A stretch of DNA of 64,000 nt from Ephydatia muelleri (Eukaryota > Porifera > Demospongiae > Spongillida > Spongillidae). The notes beneath the pieces are model-generated. The model was not told the origin of the DNA, ran no database searches, and saw nothing but the letters and a program-made list of their open reading frames with translations. Where the stretch lies: contig JABACO010000011.1 of NCBI GenBank assembly GCA_013339895.1, forward strand, positions 9,510,546-9,574,545, written 5' to 3'. Made by a program: the position numbers and the translations under genes. Below, in pieces: positions 11,201 to 22,153 of the stretch (position 1 is the first letter of the stretch; each line of letters starts with the position of its first letter).

Positions 11201-14200
11201 ATCACTCTCCCACCTCTCCACCCATCACTCCCCCTCCACCCATCACTCTCCACCCTCCCCCCATCACTCTCCACCCATCACTCTCACCCCACCTCTCCAC
11301 CCATCCTCTCCCACCCATCACTCTCCACCCATCACTCCCCACCTCTCCACCCATCACTCTCCACCTCTCCACCCATCACTCTCCACCTCTCCCACCCATC
11401 ACTCTCCACCTCACTCCCCACCTCTCCACCCATCACTCTCCACCCATCACTCTCCACCATCACCCCACCTCTCCACCTCACTCCCACCTCTCCACCCATC
11501 ACTCCCACCTCTCCACCCATCACTCTCCACCTCTCCACCCATCACTCTCCACCCTCACTCACTCCCACCTCTCCACCCATCACTCTCCCCCACACTCTCC
11601 ACCCATCACTCTCCACCATCACTCTCCACCATCACTCTCCACCATCACTCCCCACCTCATGTATTGGTACATATGGACACTATGCAGCTGCAGTCCTCCA
11701 CTGATTCCCCTTCACTTAATAGCAAGTCATTTTGTCCTGTCTTCAACCAATGCTTGTAATTTTAATTGTAGGCAACAACCATTTGCACAAGCCCTTTGTT
11801 GTGGGGAAGGGGTGGGGCTGGAGGTAGGACCAGGGTAGAGTGGGAAGTGAGGAAAGACACACCCACCACTACCACCCCCAGTACTGCCACACTCACTACT
11901 CTCTTTACATATGCAGGTGCAAAGCTATTATCCAAAAGAGCCAGAGCCCCTCCCCCTTACACGATGCATGCTCCTAGAGTGGGTGTGGCAGTCTCCTCCC
12001 CTTCCTGTCCTCTCTATGGTGTTCTCCAGCCAACTAATCAGGAAGGTGAGTTATGACAGCCACACCTCCTGTCACGCCCCATGACTGCTCAAATGATGTT
12101 TCAGTTATAAAGATCTCCATGAAGCCATTGGAACTAGAAGGTCCTTCTGTTGTCAAGGCAACTAGCCCTGCTGACAGTGAATCAGTTGTCAAGGCAACTA
12201 GCAGATCAGTTGTCAAGGCAACCAGCAGACCATCGATGGAGAATGATGTTTCATTTCCTCTGAAGCCATCCAGTGCACAAGATGGCTGCTCACCCAGTTC
12301 AGATATGGAGGATGAGGAGGCTCTGACTCCATCTAGTGCCCTCTCCAGGATACCAGCGTGCCCTGGTCCACTGCATCTGCTGGCAAGGTGGGTACTTGCA
12401 GATCAGCCCTTTGTAGTGATCACCAGGCTACTGTGGCTAGGACTGGGAACCTTAGGAGGCTTCAGGCCGCCATAGAAGAGGGACATGATGTGAATGCACT
12501 GGACCATGAGGGGAAAACCCCACTGATGTACTGGTAAGTAGACAGCATGGTGGTGGGCTGCCTTTAGAGTGCTGATATGAGGATTGACTCTGCGAAAGTC
12601 AAATAAGAGCCCCTCCCCAAATCACTTGGAGGAAGAGTGTCAAATCTGAGCTAACCCTTGTAGTGTTGGGAGGATGGAGTTAACCCTTCTAGTGTTGGGA
12701 GGATGGAGTTAACCCTTCTAGTGTTGGGAGGATGAAGTTAACCCTTCTAGTGTTGGGAGGATGGAGTTAACCCTTCTAGTGTTGGGAGGATGGAGTTAAC
12801 CCTTCTAGTGTTGGGATGGGGCACACAATATTCCAGTTAGTCAGGAAATTATTATATTTACACTGATATGGCTTTGAACGTAGCATCACTGACGTTGGAG
12901 TGCATCTCTCCTGTGCTGACCAGCTGCTGAAAGAGGGGGCAAATCTTGACCATCAGGTAATAACACATATCCCATCACCCCTTCCACCTTTGAACCATCC
13001 AAGCCACTACACAATGTATCATATATTCCCTCCCACTCTCCCCATACCATCCTCCCCCTCCCTCCATCCCACCCTCCCCTCCCTGCTAGTCATCTGATGG
13101 GAGTACAGCTCTTCATGTAGCTTCATATGTCGGAGCATTGTCACTGATTGAGCTGATGTTACTGAATGGAGCAAACCCAGACATCAAGGACTTAGAGGGA
13201 CGATTGCCTCTTCACTGGGCCACTAAACCCAAGAGCCCCAAGTGCATTGCCACATTATTAAAAGTTAGTTAATCTATTTTAAGGATATGTTGCAACCACA
13301 CCCTTTTGGATCAGAACTCAAACTTTGACATCAACAAGGGAGATGACAGTGGGATGACAGCTCTGATGTGGGCGTGTCATTTTGACAATGCATCTATTGT
13401 AAGCTACCTTCTGGACCATGGGGCTGACTTGGAAGAGAAAGATAAGGATGGTCTCACCGCCATGCACTGGTACGTCCCCAGTCCTTGATAACCTCCTCCC
13501 CATTCCTTCTCACCCCTAGGGCTATCCACAAGCACAGTGTCCAGTGTGTGCAGCTGCTACTGAAGCCTGATATGACCTACTTCAAGGACCACCAAGGACT
13601 CACAGTCATGCACAGGGCAGCATTGGAAGGCTCCATGGTGGCCTGTGAACACATCCTCACCATGAGGGGCGACGCCTTCCATGACACCGATAAAAAGGTG
13701 ATGCAGGTGTGGGCGTGGCACCTCGTTGATATGGCCCCTCCCCCTCCCCAGGGACGCACACCGCTTCACTATGCAGCTGCGGGCAGCAAGGTGGATGTGT
13801 GTGCCTTCCTGATGGACAGAGGGGCAGATGCATCCCAGAGGGACTTTTCAGGCCACACCCCCTTGGACTATGCCTATATAAAGAAGTTGGATTATGTCGT
13901 TGCATTGTTTATGTGCCACGAAGCATCAGTGGCTGATTTTGCCAGAGTGTCTAGGTGAGTGTGTGGGTGGAGGTGTAGATGAGGTGTGTGGTGGAGGTGG
14001 TGTAAGTGAGATCGGTGGTGTAGATGAGGTGTGTGGGTGGAAGGTGTAAATGAGTGGAGGTATAGATGTTGTGTGTGTGTGTGTGGGGGGGGTTTTTAGA
14101 TGTCTAGGTGTGTGAAGAGGTAATGGTGGATGTTTGGAATGTGAGTTCAAAGTAACCAGATGCTCCTTTGGCAGGTCAGTTATTTCAGGGTCCAATGCAA

Positions 14201-14747
14201 GCCTTGAGCTAAGTGACAATAGAAGCATGACTCACTCAGCCACATTGTTCAAGGCTTTGACAGAAGGGACACACCCAGCCAGCGATTTTCTTGGAAAGTA
14301 CTCGAACAATGGAAAAGGTAGGAGTTATTTACCGGTTATTGAATGAATGCTAAACCCTCCCCAATTCAAGGTCCTCTTCAACACTACTATTTCTGGGTAG
14401 ACTTCCAAGCCAAAGCAATCTGTTGGTCAAGATATTCTAATATGAGAGCACCAGAGGTGGCTCATGTACAGTCTGTGCAGGGTGGTGCCAGCGATGTGGT
14501 GAAGATGAGAGTGGACTACTCCCCAGTGAACATCAACAAGTACTCCTTCTGGGTAGCCACTACAGGCGGGGTGTTGGATCTCATTGCCTACTCAGAAGAG
14601 AAGTACGTGTCATGGCTGACACACATCAATGACATTGCATATGACAAGCGTGATGTTCGCCTGGACCTCATGTCAAGTCCCCAGACCACTAGACCTACTA
14701 CTGCCACAAGACATGCATGGAGCACTCAAGCGAGGATGGAGCACTAG
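8236..14747 (+). CDS. ANKRD55-like protein: disordered N-terminus, nine ankyrin repeats, C-terminal PH-like domain
   Basis: Eleven exons join in phase to 1051 codons: 8236-9559, 11917-12045, 12105-12387, 12417-12533, 12884-12956, 13090-13263, 13315-13469, 13520-13697, 13752-13954, 14175-14317 and 14371-14747. Residues 1-580 are low-complexity, rich in Ser, Pro, Glu and Gly. About residues 589-875 form nine ankyrin repeats, including TALHVASYVGALSLIELML, RLPLHWATKPKSPKC and RTPLHYAAAGSKVDVCAFL. Repeat order and wording resemble human ANKRD55. Residues about 927-1035 look like a PH domain (HYYFWVDFQAKAICW to the closing EEKYVSWLTHINDI), which I do not know from vertebrate ANKRD55. A scaffold role, perhaps membrane- or cilium-linked, is inference. 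The ATG at 8236 was chosen as the first in frame after the AVL9 spacer. The exon 3/4 intron would be only 29 nt. This is the only complete copy in the window. Confidence 0.8.
9600..11655. repeat. 2-kb CCACCCATCACTCT minisatellite in intron 1 of the ANKRD55-like gene
   Basis: Units of 14 bp (CCACCCATCACTCT) are interspersed with 8-bp units (CCACCTCT), with much length variation. The array follows the exon-1 donor (GTGAGAT at 9560) and ends before TGTATTGGTACATATGG at about 11660. It stays open over 700 codons in one frame, which is a composition effect. The second and third assembly blocks both begin inside this array, so it is the likely cause of the assembly breaks. Confidence 0.95.
12655..12815. 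repeat. 29-30 bp tandem repeat in ANKRD55-like intron 4, about six units
   Basis: Units contain TAACCCTTCTAGTGTTGGGA followed by GGATGGAG. Matching arrays occur at about 24930-25105 and 49340-49500 in the other two blocks. In the second block the units carry several extra bases. Confidence 0.9.
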
Positions 14748-15160
14748 GCCTGGGGACTGGACACATAAGATCTTGCATATCATTGCACAGTGAGGTTTCT
14801 CACGACGATACATAAATACTCACACATGGAGACACACAAACACAGATAGAGTTGCACGCTTGCTGATGAGTGATTCTGTTACAGTACTGATGCGTCAGAA
14901 GAGTGAGTGGTTGGGGGTGTGTGGTAAATATTACCAACGGTCTGTTCCAACTGTACAGAGGGCCTATGTCCGGGAGATACCCTGTGGGGAGGTGTGGTCA
15001 TTTGGTGGGTCTTATTACAGAGCAGCTCTGGTGTAATGTAGCTTGACAAACATGACTGTGACAAACAGGATGTATTAATTAATTGCCTACCTGCTGCATT
15101 TGTGCTGTTTACAAACTCTGTGGACAGTACACAACATTAGTTAGCCAGCCCAGCTGCTGT
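14748..15160. other. Convergent intergenic region
   Basis: The 413 bp between the stop codons of the ANKRD55-like gene (+) and the SMB/FN3 gene (-) hold no recognisable gene. Equivalent stretches lie at 27045-27456 and 51444-51856. Confidence 0.7.
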
Positions 15161-15885
15161 TCACATCACACACCTGCTTCTGAGCACACACTGCACAATC
15201 ACTGTCACCAGCATCACCACGGCAACCAACACAAATAGCTCGGCCACCATGGCAGCCATAAGCATGTTAATGGAAACATCTTGCCTTCCAAGAATCGAAG
15301 CATAAGCTGTAGTGTTATTAATAGCTGCCTTGTTAATAATTGTTCCAACTGTGGTATTAATAACTTGTCCAACTGTTGTGTTTGTATCATTCATTGTATT
15401 GGAGCAGGGAGGGTTTGTAAGTGACCGGATGACCAGTGGACAACTGGAGTCAAATGCAATGCTGGTGACCCCAGAACGAACAGATGGGCTTGTGTCGAGC
15501 CATTGCTGTAATCCCTCCAGCAGGCCAGCAGTCCCCATCAATGGAGTCCCCATCACTGTTGTCCTGTACACACCATATGTATGTTGTGGTTTGACGTCCA
15601 TGCATGCAACAATACCAGCACTCAAAAGAGTGGGCGTGTACGCACATTTGCATACGTTTCCCAGAACTTGAACAAGGTTAGTTCTAAAAAACGAGTGAAT
15701 GTCAGCCTTGATTTGTTCCTAAATGGACAAAATATGTTGTCAATGGAGATCATCAGTGCGTGGAAGCTGCTCACATCCCAGTCCTTGCAAGAAACAAAGG
15801 GTCCAGCCCTCAGCTGAATGGCTGCAACATCTCCAAGGTGACCTGAGAACACACAACACACTGAAGATGACCTCCAACACACACA

Positions 15886-15968
<83 letters not shown>

Positions 15969-16717
15969 CTCACACACACAACTCACACACACACACAACA
16001 CACACACACACACAACACACACATGCACACAACACACCATACACACACACACACATGCATCAGCTGTACCGTTTGTGGTAAAATTGACATGTTCTGAGAT
16101 GGAACGCTCATCTGACTGGATGGTAATTATCCGTATGACATACATGGTGGATGGCTGCAGTCCTGTGATATCGATGGAGTAGGTACAGTCTTCTACAGAT
16201 GGCGTTACGCTCAGTGACCGATTTGAGTCCGGGAGTGAGGGCGAGAAATACTTGGCTTGAAATACTAGGTTTGGTGTAACATACTGCATAGACCAACGAA
16301 CAGCCGCATCAGACTGGCTCACGTTGTAGACCGTCACATTGGTGGGTGCTGGGCGGGAAATGTGCAGGTGACCGTCATGTCAACCACCCACCCCACACCG
16401 TACCTAGGTAACGCGGGCAGGTGACAAGTATGTCCGAACAACAGTCACCGTAATCGAAGCACGAGCTGTCGCATTGGCAACCTCCTGTTCCATCGCACGA
16501 GTCCCCGCTGCAACACGTGCCAATACCAGCTGCGGCGCACGACCCGGGAAGGGTGTATGAAGGAGCTGCGCGGGATGGCGCCAAACAGCTGTCACCCGAT
16601 CCCCCTACATGTACATGGAGTATACTTACCAACCATGCGGCACGAAGCCCAGCCACTTCTCAGCGTCGCCACAATAAGCAGAACGTGCCACTGAGCTCCG
16701 ATAACAAGCCTCGCCAT
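15161..16717 (-). CDS. Secreted-type membrane protein with somatomedin-B-like and FN3 domains and one TM helix
   Basis: Five exons join in phase to 391 codons: 16630-16717, 16404-16565, 16070-16348, 15656-15842 and 15161-15620. Exon 1 gives a signal peptide (MARLVIGAQWHVLLIVATL). Exon 2 is a cysteine-rich somatomedin-B-like module with ten cysteines and the typical ending CQCDSSCFDYGDCC. Exon 3 is a complete fibronectin type III domain (APTNVTVYNVSQSDAAVRW to EHVNFTTN, including the YVIRI strand). Exons 4-5 encode an unrecognised extracellular region with several N-x-T sites. One C-terminal membrane helix (FVLVAVVMLVTVIVQCVL) and a six-residue tail follow. A cell-surface adhesion or receptor role is inference. 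Introns are 64, 55, about 227 and 35 nt, the last unusually short. The third intron contains a CA microsatellite. The gene runs in tandem with ERMP1, 307 bp away. Confidence 0.75.
15880..16055. repeat. CA/TG microsatellite in SMB/FN3 gene intron 3
   Basis: A nearly pure CA tract of about 80 bp is followed by interrupted CA repeats. It fills most of the intron between the FN3 exon and exon 4. Equivalents of different length lie at about 28160-28350 and 52570-52750. Confidence 0.95.
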
Positions 16718-17024
16718 ATGCGCATGTGTGCTGTTCGCAAGTACAGAAGTCTTTTTAAATAATATGACTACAGGGGCGTGTCGCTAGCCTGGGGCGACGG
16801 AATAGGCATGTCTGCAAGTAGTAGTATTTAAACCACCAAGTATGTGCCAATAGAGCCGCAATAATGTTAATCTACTAGCAGCAAAAAATAATTAATAAAT
16901 CAATTTCAATACAGGGCTGAAAATGTGACCAAGTATGTCCCAAGATAACTGGTGTAACCTTGCCCTTGATTAGAACATTATATTCCCACCTTCTTCAAAA
17001 TACAAACCATCACAAAATGTATAG
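16718..17024. other. Spacer between ERMP1 3' end and SMB/FN3 gene 5' end
   Basis: This stretch of 307 bp must hold the promoter of the SMB/FN3 gene and the ERMP1 3' UTR. No defined motif was recognised. The same spacer lies at 29004-29310 and 53412-53718. Confidence 0.6.
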
Positions 17025-19872
17025 TCAAAACAGCCAACTGGCGTGGTGAGTGGTCCAAGATATTGGAGTCACCCAATCAGGCAAGACACGAAGCAACTCC
17101 TCAAGGAATGGTGTTCGTGACTGTGGGGGCTCCAGATGGTGTGAGAAGATAGCAATCTCCACAGCCTCCTCCCCAGCCCTATTGGATCCCTCCCGGCCCT
17201 AGGGATTCACACCACATCACCACCATAACATCAACGGTCCATTTCTGTACCTTTAATTCCAACCAGAATGAAAACTTGCCTTCTCCAAATCCTCGTGCAT
17301 AGAAGACAAAATAGCAATCTCCAACACCATTGGCTGATGACATTAGGTGGGATAAACTTCTCCAATGACCAGCTAACCAAACGGTTGCCATGACGAGGTG
17401 CTAGGCACATACTAACTCGAACAGGAACTATAAAGTAATGTGTGTGAAAGGCCACGCCCACACACGGCCACACCCACACATGGACTCACACTCTGCATCA
17501 AATGTAAGGTTCCTGGATTGTGTAGGTAGAGTTACCATTGAAGAGAGCTTTAGCAATGGCAGCTGGACCTCAGTAGGCAGAGGGGAGGGAGCAAGTATGT
17601 GCCAATGTCTCCTGGGGACACACAACACACCACTCATAGAACTCCCTCGTCCTGACATGCCCCTCCCCCTTACTTGAAGAAATGAAGCCCCTACCCATAT
17701 CTCTCCAGGGCTCCTCCCCCTTGAAGAATAGCCCCTCTCCTTTAAGAAATGAAGCTCCTCCCCATGCCACTCCCCTTACTTGAAGACTTGAAGCCCCTCC
17801 CATGCCACTCCCCTTACTTGAAGACATGAAGCCCCTCCCATGCCACTCCCCCTTACGTGAAGACATGAAGCCCCTCCCATGCCACTCCCCTTACTTGAAG
17901 ACATGAAGCCCCTCCCATGCCACTCCCCTTACTTGAAGACATGAAGCCCCTCCCATGCCACTGCCCTTACTTGAAGACATGAAGCCCCATCCGATGCCAC
18001 TCCCCCTTACTTGAAGAAATGGAGTACAGGGAAGTAGTAGGGTAGGCCACAGTACGCTCCCTGACACTCCACTTCCCTGGCCTGTCGGTACAGAGGAGCT
18101 GCCTCAGCTAGAATGTCCAGTTCAAGGTAGTCAAATGCTATGACAAACACATCTGACTGCTTGTGGCTGACTGATGTGTTTAGATGATGGAGGGTGTGGT
18201 CTGTATGCTTAGCCAGAGAGAGAAAGAGTTAAACACACAAACACACACACATGCACACATACACACACATGCACACATACACATACACACACATGCATAC
18301 ACATGCATACACACACGTACAACACACATGCACACACACACACACACGCATGCACACACGCATGCACACACACATGCACACACATGCACACACACACATG
18401 CACACATACACATGCACACATACACACACATGCATACACACACGTACAACACACATGCACACACACACACACGCATGCACACACACATGCACACACATGC
18501 ACACACACACATACACACACATGCACACACACACACACACATGCACACACACACACGTATGCACACACACACATGCACATACACATGCACACACACACAT
18601 GCACACATATGCATACACACACACACATGCACACACACATACACACACGCACACATACTCACACACACACACACACCACTACCTGTAAGAATAATCGCTT
18701 AGGATGTGGGTCAGGTCTACCACTGTACGGGAACATCATTCCCATGGCAACCAACCCAATCGTCAGCACATATCCTCCCACAATAAGAGCTCCGCCCACT
18801 TTTCTTATCCAACTGACTGCTCATGTGGACAACCGATGTTGTCTGAAAGAGAATCTGTCTCCTAACAACCCTCCTAAACCTACAATTACGTACCACATAC
18901 GGGACAGTAATGAAAAGAGCCACTACACACAGCAGACCAATAGGAATCTCAGGAGGGAGAACGGTACCAGAACGCCCAGTGATGGGAATGAATATCTCCG
19001 CCATCCCTGCGTCCAGCTGGAGAAGCAACATGGAAGGAATGGCCACACCCACCACTGTAGAGAGGACAAAGGCCAGGTGTGGTGGGAGGAGCCTATGCTG
19101 GGCCACCTCCCACAGAAGCAGTCTGGAGAGAAGAGGGGGCAACACCCACAGCACACATACAAACGCTGAGGGTACTCTGAGTGCAGTGAACACTGCAAGA
19201 AGTACTGTCCACATCACCAGGGTCCCCAAGAATGATGCCTTCTCTAGCATAAGGTGAGATACATGAGCTCTCTAGAAGGGAAAGACCCAATAAGGCTCCT
19301 CCCACCAGGCTCCTCCCACTGACCTTGAGTTGCCAGCAGTGATGAATGCTGGCCATCGCTAAAAGTGCTGGTCCAATATAGAGGGGGAGGAGGAGGTGTG
19401 GCCGAGAGAACCAGCTCATAGAGCGACCAATCAGCGACAGACCCAGGGCGGTCACCAAGGTGACACACACAGCGGCCAGCCATGATAGGAGTGTCACCAC
19501 AAGTCCTGCTCCTATTAACATATATGAAACTGAAACAAACAGAAATGCTAAAACACTATCCTGAGAGCATCAGATGACCTCACATCTGCTCCATCTGACC
19601 TCAACATAGAGGTAACAAAGAGACACAAGCACAACTGCTGTGTTCAGAATAAGACCCACTCTCTCTGGGTACACCACCATGAAAAGTCCCAGGAAGTCAA
19701 AGAACACCACTTTGCCATGCTTGTAGTCCCCAGGGTGGGCAAGAAATGGAGAGTTAGCCACACCCTTAACCAGTGCCACCAAATTGTCCCCTGCCCTCTG
19801 AATGCAGGCATCAGGAATGGCTGAAGGAATGTCGTACCTGTATGTGTGTGTTGTGTGGTGTGTGTGTGTATG

Positions 19873-19910
<38 letters not shown>

Positions 19911-20926
19911 TAAATGCTGGCACCATGGTGGCTACAGTGTACCCTCGCTACAGATTACGTCACTCACTCTGTATGATAAACATAACCGTTGCTATAGTAA
20001 GCTGTGTCGATGCCAGGAAGATGCCCAAAGTCACGGAAGATTCTGAAGTCTGTGTCTGAAGGGATGAGACCAGACTGGAAGAGGTCCTCTGCCACCACAG
20101 AGCCATAGGGGTAAGGGGCCACCTTGGCATAGATGCTGATGAGCCACGGGTTCTCAGGCCCACTCTGGAACACTATCTCCCTCCCCCCTGCTCCGGCCGC
20201 TTCCAAGTTGACAAACGCCTTGACCCTCTTGGCCCATGGATGCTGGGTGACAAAGCCATGGGAGGCCTGCAGGACCAGTCTCCTCGGCTCCATTAAACAG
20301 AAAGATGATGTCATGCTCCGGTACCATGGGAACGGGTTCTGATGTCAGTATTTGAAGAGCTTCGAGCATGGTGCCACAGCTAACAGCATCATCACTTGCA
20401 GAAACGGCACCAAGCGAGGAGTCGTAGTGGGCGTTAATAAGGAACGCATGTTCAGATGAAGACGCTCGCTTGGACACCTTCACTATCACGTTGGAGACGT
20501 TGTGATATATATGAGTCATTCCTCCTAAGAAGTCTAAGTAATATCCGCCAGAAGTCGCTTGCACCGATAGTTCCACTTCCAGCTCCTTACTCGCGGTAGC
20601 CTGGATAGCTCGAACTTTTTGGATAAGAAGATTCTTTGCATGTATCTCATTCGCTTGGCTCCCAACGTTGCGCACACCGAGGCTCACTAAATCTTCCATG
20701 TGCCTGCGGGCCCTGGCAGCGCTGAACTGGTTTGAACTGCTGGGCGCGACTGGTTCCGGCAACCAGCGATAGAAGTGGTAGCTCGTTCCCAGGAGCATAG
20801 TGTCAGCACGATGCACGCAACAGTAAATACATCTGGAAGCGTCTTGACCTTAGAAGACGTATCTAGCGTGGCAGGGCCATGTGTTCCGATGCGAGTGGCC
20901 GATATCACTCCTCGATGTCTCATCAT
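17025..20926 (-). CDS. ERMP1: ERMP1-like ER metallopeptidase (M28), first copy, with small indels
   Basis: Same nine-exon gene as the intact copy at 53719-57618, where the domain description is given. Compared with that copy, three coding segments here are out of frame. There is one extra base near 20275 and one missing near 20795 in exon 1, an extra base near 18814 in the exon encoding the last predicted membrane segments, and an extra A near 17345 in exon 8. All are single-base changes and most could be sequencing errors, so I call it a copy of a functional gene rather than a true pseudogene. Confidence 0.8.
17668..18020 (-). repeat. Minisatellite that has amplified the ERMP1 exon-6 5' splice site
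   Basis: On the gene strand, units of about 38 bp read CTTCATGTCTTCAAGTAAGG followed by GGAGTGGCATGGGAGGGG. ERMP1 exon 6 ends CATTTCTTCAA and its intron starts GTAAGG, the same junction as in every unit. The array begins directly at this junction and continues into the intron. About ten units are present, eight still carrying GTAAG. The same array lies at about 29957-30305 and 54362-54712. Confidence 0.85.
18232..18678. repeat. 450-bp ACAC/ATGCAC microsatellite in ERMP1 intron 5
   Basis: Alternating purine-pyrimidine sequence, CA repeats punctuated by CATGCA and CACGTA, fills most of the intron between exons 5 and 6. Long frames of His/Thr or Cys/Val across it are composition artefacts. Copies lie at about 30520-30970 and 54927-55377. 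Confidence 0.95.
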
Positions 20927-21650
20927 TCTAAATACTGCGCATGCACGGTTCGAATTTTTCCCGCGTATTACTACGTACGTGCCAATTCGTCAATAATAAG
21001 AACTAGCTACATGTAGCTTTAATGAACTGAAAGAATTAATATTGATGGATAATTACATATTTCCTGAGGGGACGAACTCTACACTGCGTTCTTGAAGTCT
21101 GCATGCCATGAAGATGGTAAGTTGTGTCCAATAGTACTTCTCCGTATATCCATCATTTCATTTTCCCTTTCTGCTCCAAGGTACATGTACATGTTAGTAA
21201 ACTAAGTTTGATTATGAGAAATGCTAATGTCACAGCATCACCAAGCTGCCAGATGCGTTCTTACAGATGCATTCAATGAATGATTGCAACCAATCCTACA
21301 CTGCCATTACTGCCCAATAGCATCACAGGGCACACCTTTACCATAAATTAGCTCAATGATATGGCCCAGATCTCACACATGGTGACACCTACCCCCGTTA
21401 TGGCAAACACAATGCAAGTCTCATGTGTGTGGAGTACTTCAGCCTGTAAGATGACATTAAGCCAGTCTCACTTGGGTGCGAGATAGAATATTGTTCTATC
21501 TATGATGTCATGACATAACCAGGTTGTCGTCTCAATAATTAAGTGATATACTTGAAAAGTAAATCAACAGTTAAAAAAGGTTCTAGCCTACAATTCCTTC
21601 TTGGCAAGAAATGACTGAAGTGCCCTTTGCCTGAGCTTCATTTCCAATGA
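20927..21650. promoter_or_regulatory. ERMP1 upstream region
   Basis: TTTTTCCCGCG at about 20955-20965, some 30 bp upstream of the ATG, resembles an E2F-type site. A perfect 14-bp palindrome AGCTACATGTAGCT lies at about 21005-21018. No gene was recognised in the rest. Equivalent sequence is at 33213-33950 and 57619-58350. The promoter reading is inference from position only. Confidence 0.35.
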
Positions 21651-21674
21651 TTCCAGGTCGCCAGGGTTACCAGA

Positions 21675-21908
21675 AGTCATCCATCTTGGTACGCTTCAGC
21701 TCAGATTGAGAGCTCGTTTCCGAAGTCCATCTCCACTAGCTGCCCAGAATCCACTACAAAGGTTTCCAACAGGGGGAGTTTCCCCAACACTGGAGATGCT
21801 CCAGTCATGCAGAACCATTGGGGGTTACAACACTCTTCTTGGATGAGGGCTCCTTGGATGGGTCCAGCCTGCAGCTGAATGGCTGCCACATCTCCACAAG
21901 GTGACCTG
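21675..21908 (-). pseudogene. C-terminal exon of a partial SMB/FN3-gene copy (cut by assembly gap)
   Basis: This corresponds to the better preserved segment at 58359-58608. The 5' edge (acceptor CAG before GTCACCTT) and about 45 bp match exon 4 of the SMB/FN3 gene, after which the sequence is unrelated. In this block several one-base differences disturb the frame seen in the third block. The FN3 part would lie in the N gap. Confidence 0.6.
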
Positions 21909-21937
21909 AGAACACAACACATTGAAGACGACCCCCA

Positions 21938-22153
21938 ACACAACACATGCATACACACACCACGCACACACCACACACACATGCACACACACAGCACAAC
22001 ACACACACCACCACACACCACACCACACACACACACACACACATGCACCACACACCACCACACACCACCACACACCACACACATGCACACACACACACAC
22101 ACACACACACAACACACACACACCACCACCACACACACACACACACACACACA
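21938..22153. repeat. CA-rich microsatellite ending at assembly gap
   Basis: ACACAC tracts with CATGCA and CACCAC interruptions run directly into the N run, which suggests the contig broke in this simple repeat. Full-length equivalents are at about 34235-34560 and 58640-58965. Confidence 0.95.

Noticed and set aside
9473-11704. 743-codon Ser/Pro/Thr/His-rich frame over the 2-kb minisatellite
   Set aside because: It consists almost only of translated CCACCCATCACTCT units. The supported exon 1 ends at 9559 with a good donor in another frame.
15723-16097. Plus-strand frame opposite the SMB/FN3 gene
   Set aside because: A shadow of the minus-strand exons plus CA repeat. The spliced minus-strand model has recognisable domains.
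17668-18020. CRISPR-like array
   Set aside because: Units are contiguous without unique spacers and the locus is clearly eukaryotic. The other arrays (5851-6030, 12655-12815, 41478-41605) were rejected for the same reason.
18180-18702. Cys/Val and His/Thr-rich frames on both strands
   Set aside because: Translations of CA/TG microsatellite inside ERMP1 intron 5. The same applies to 30292-31134 and 54700-55541.
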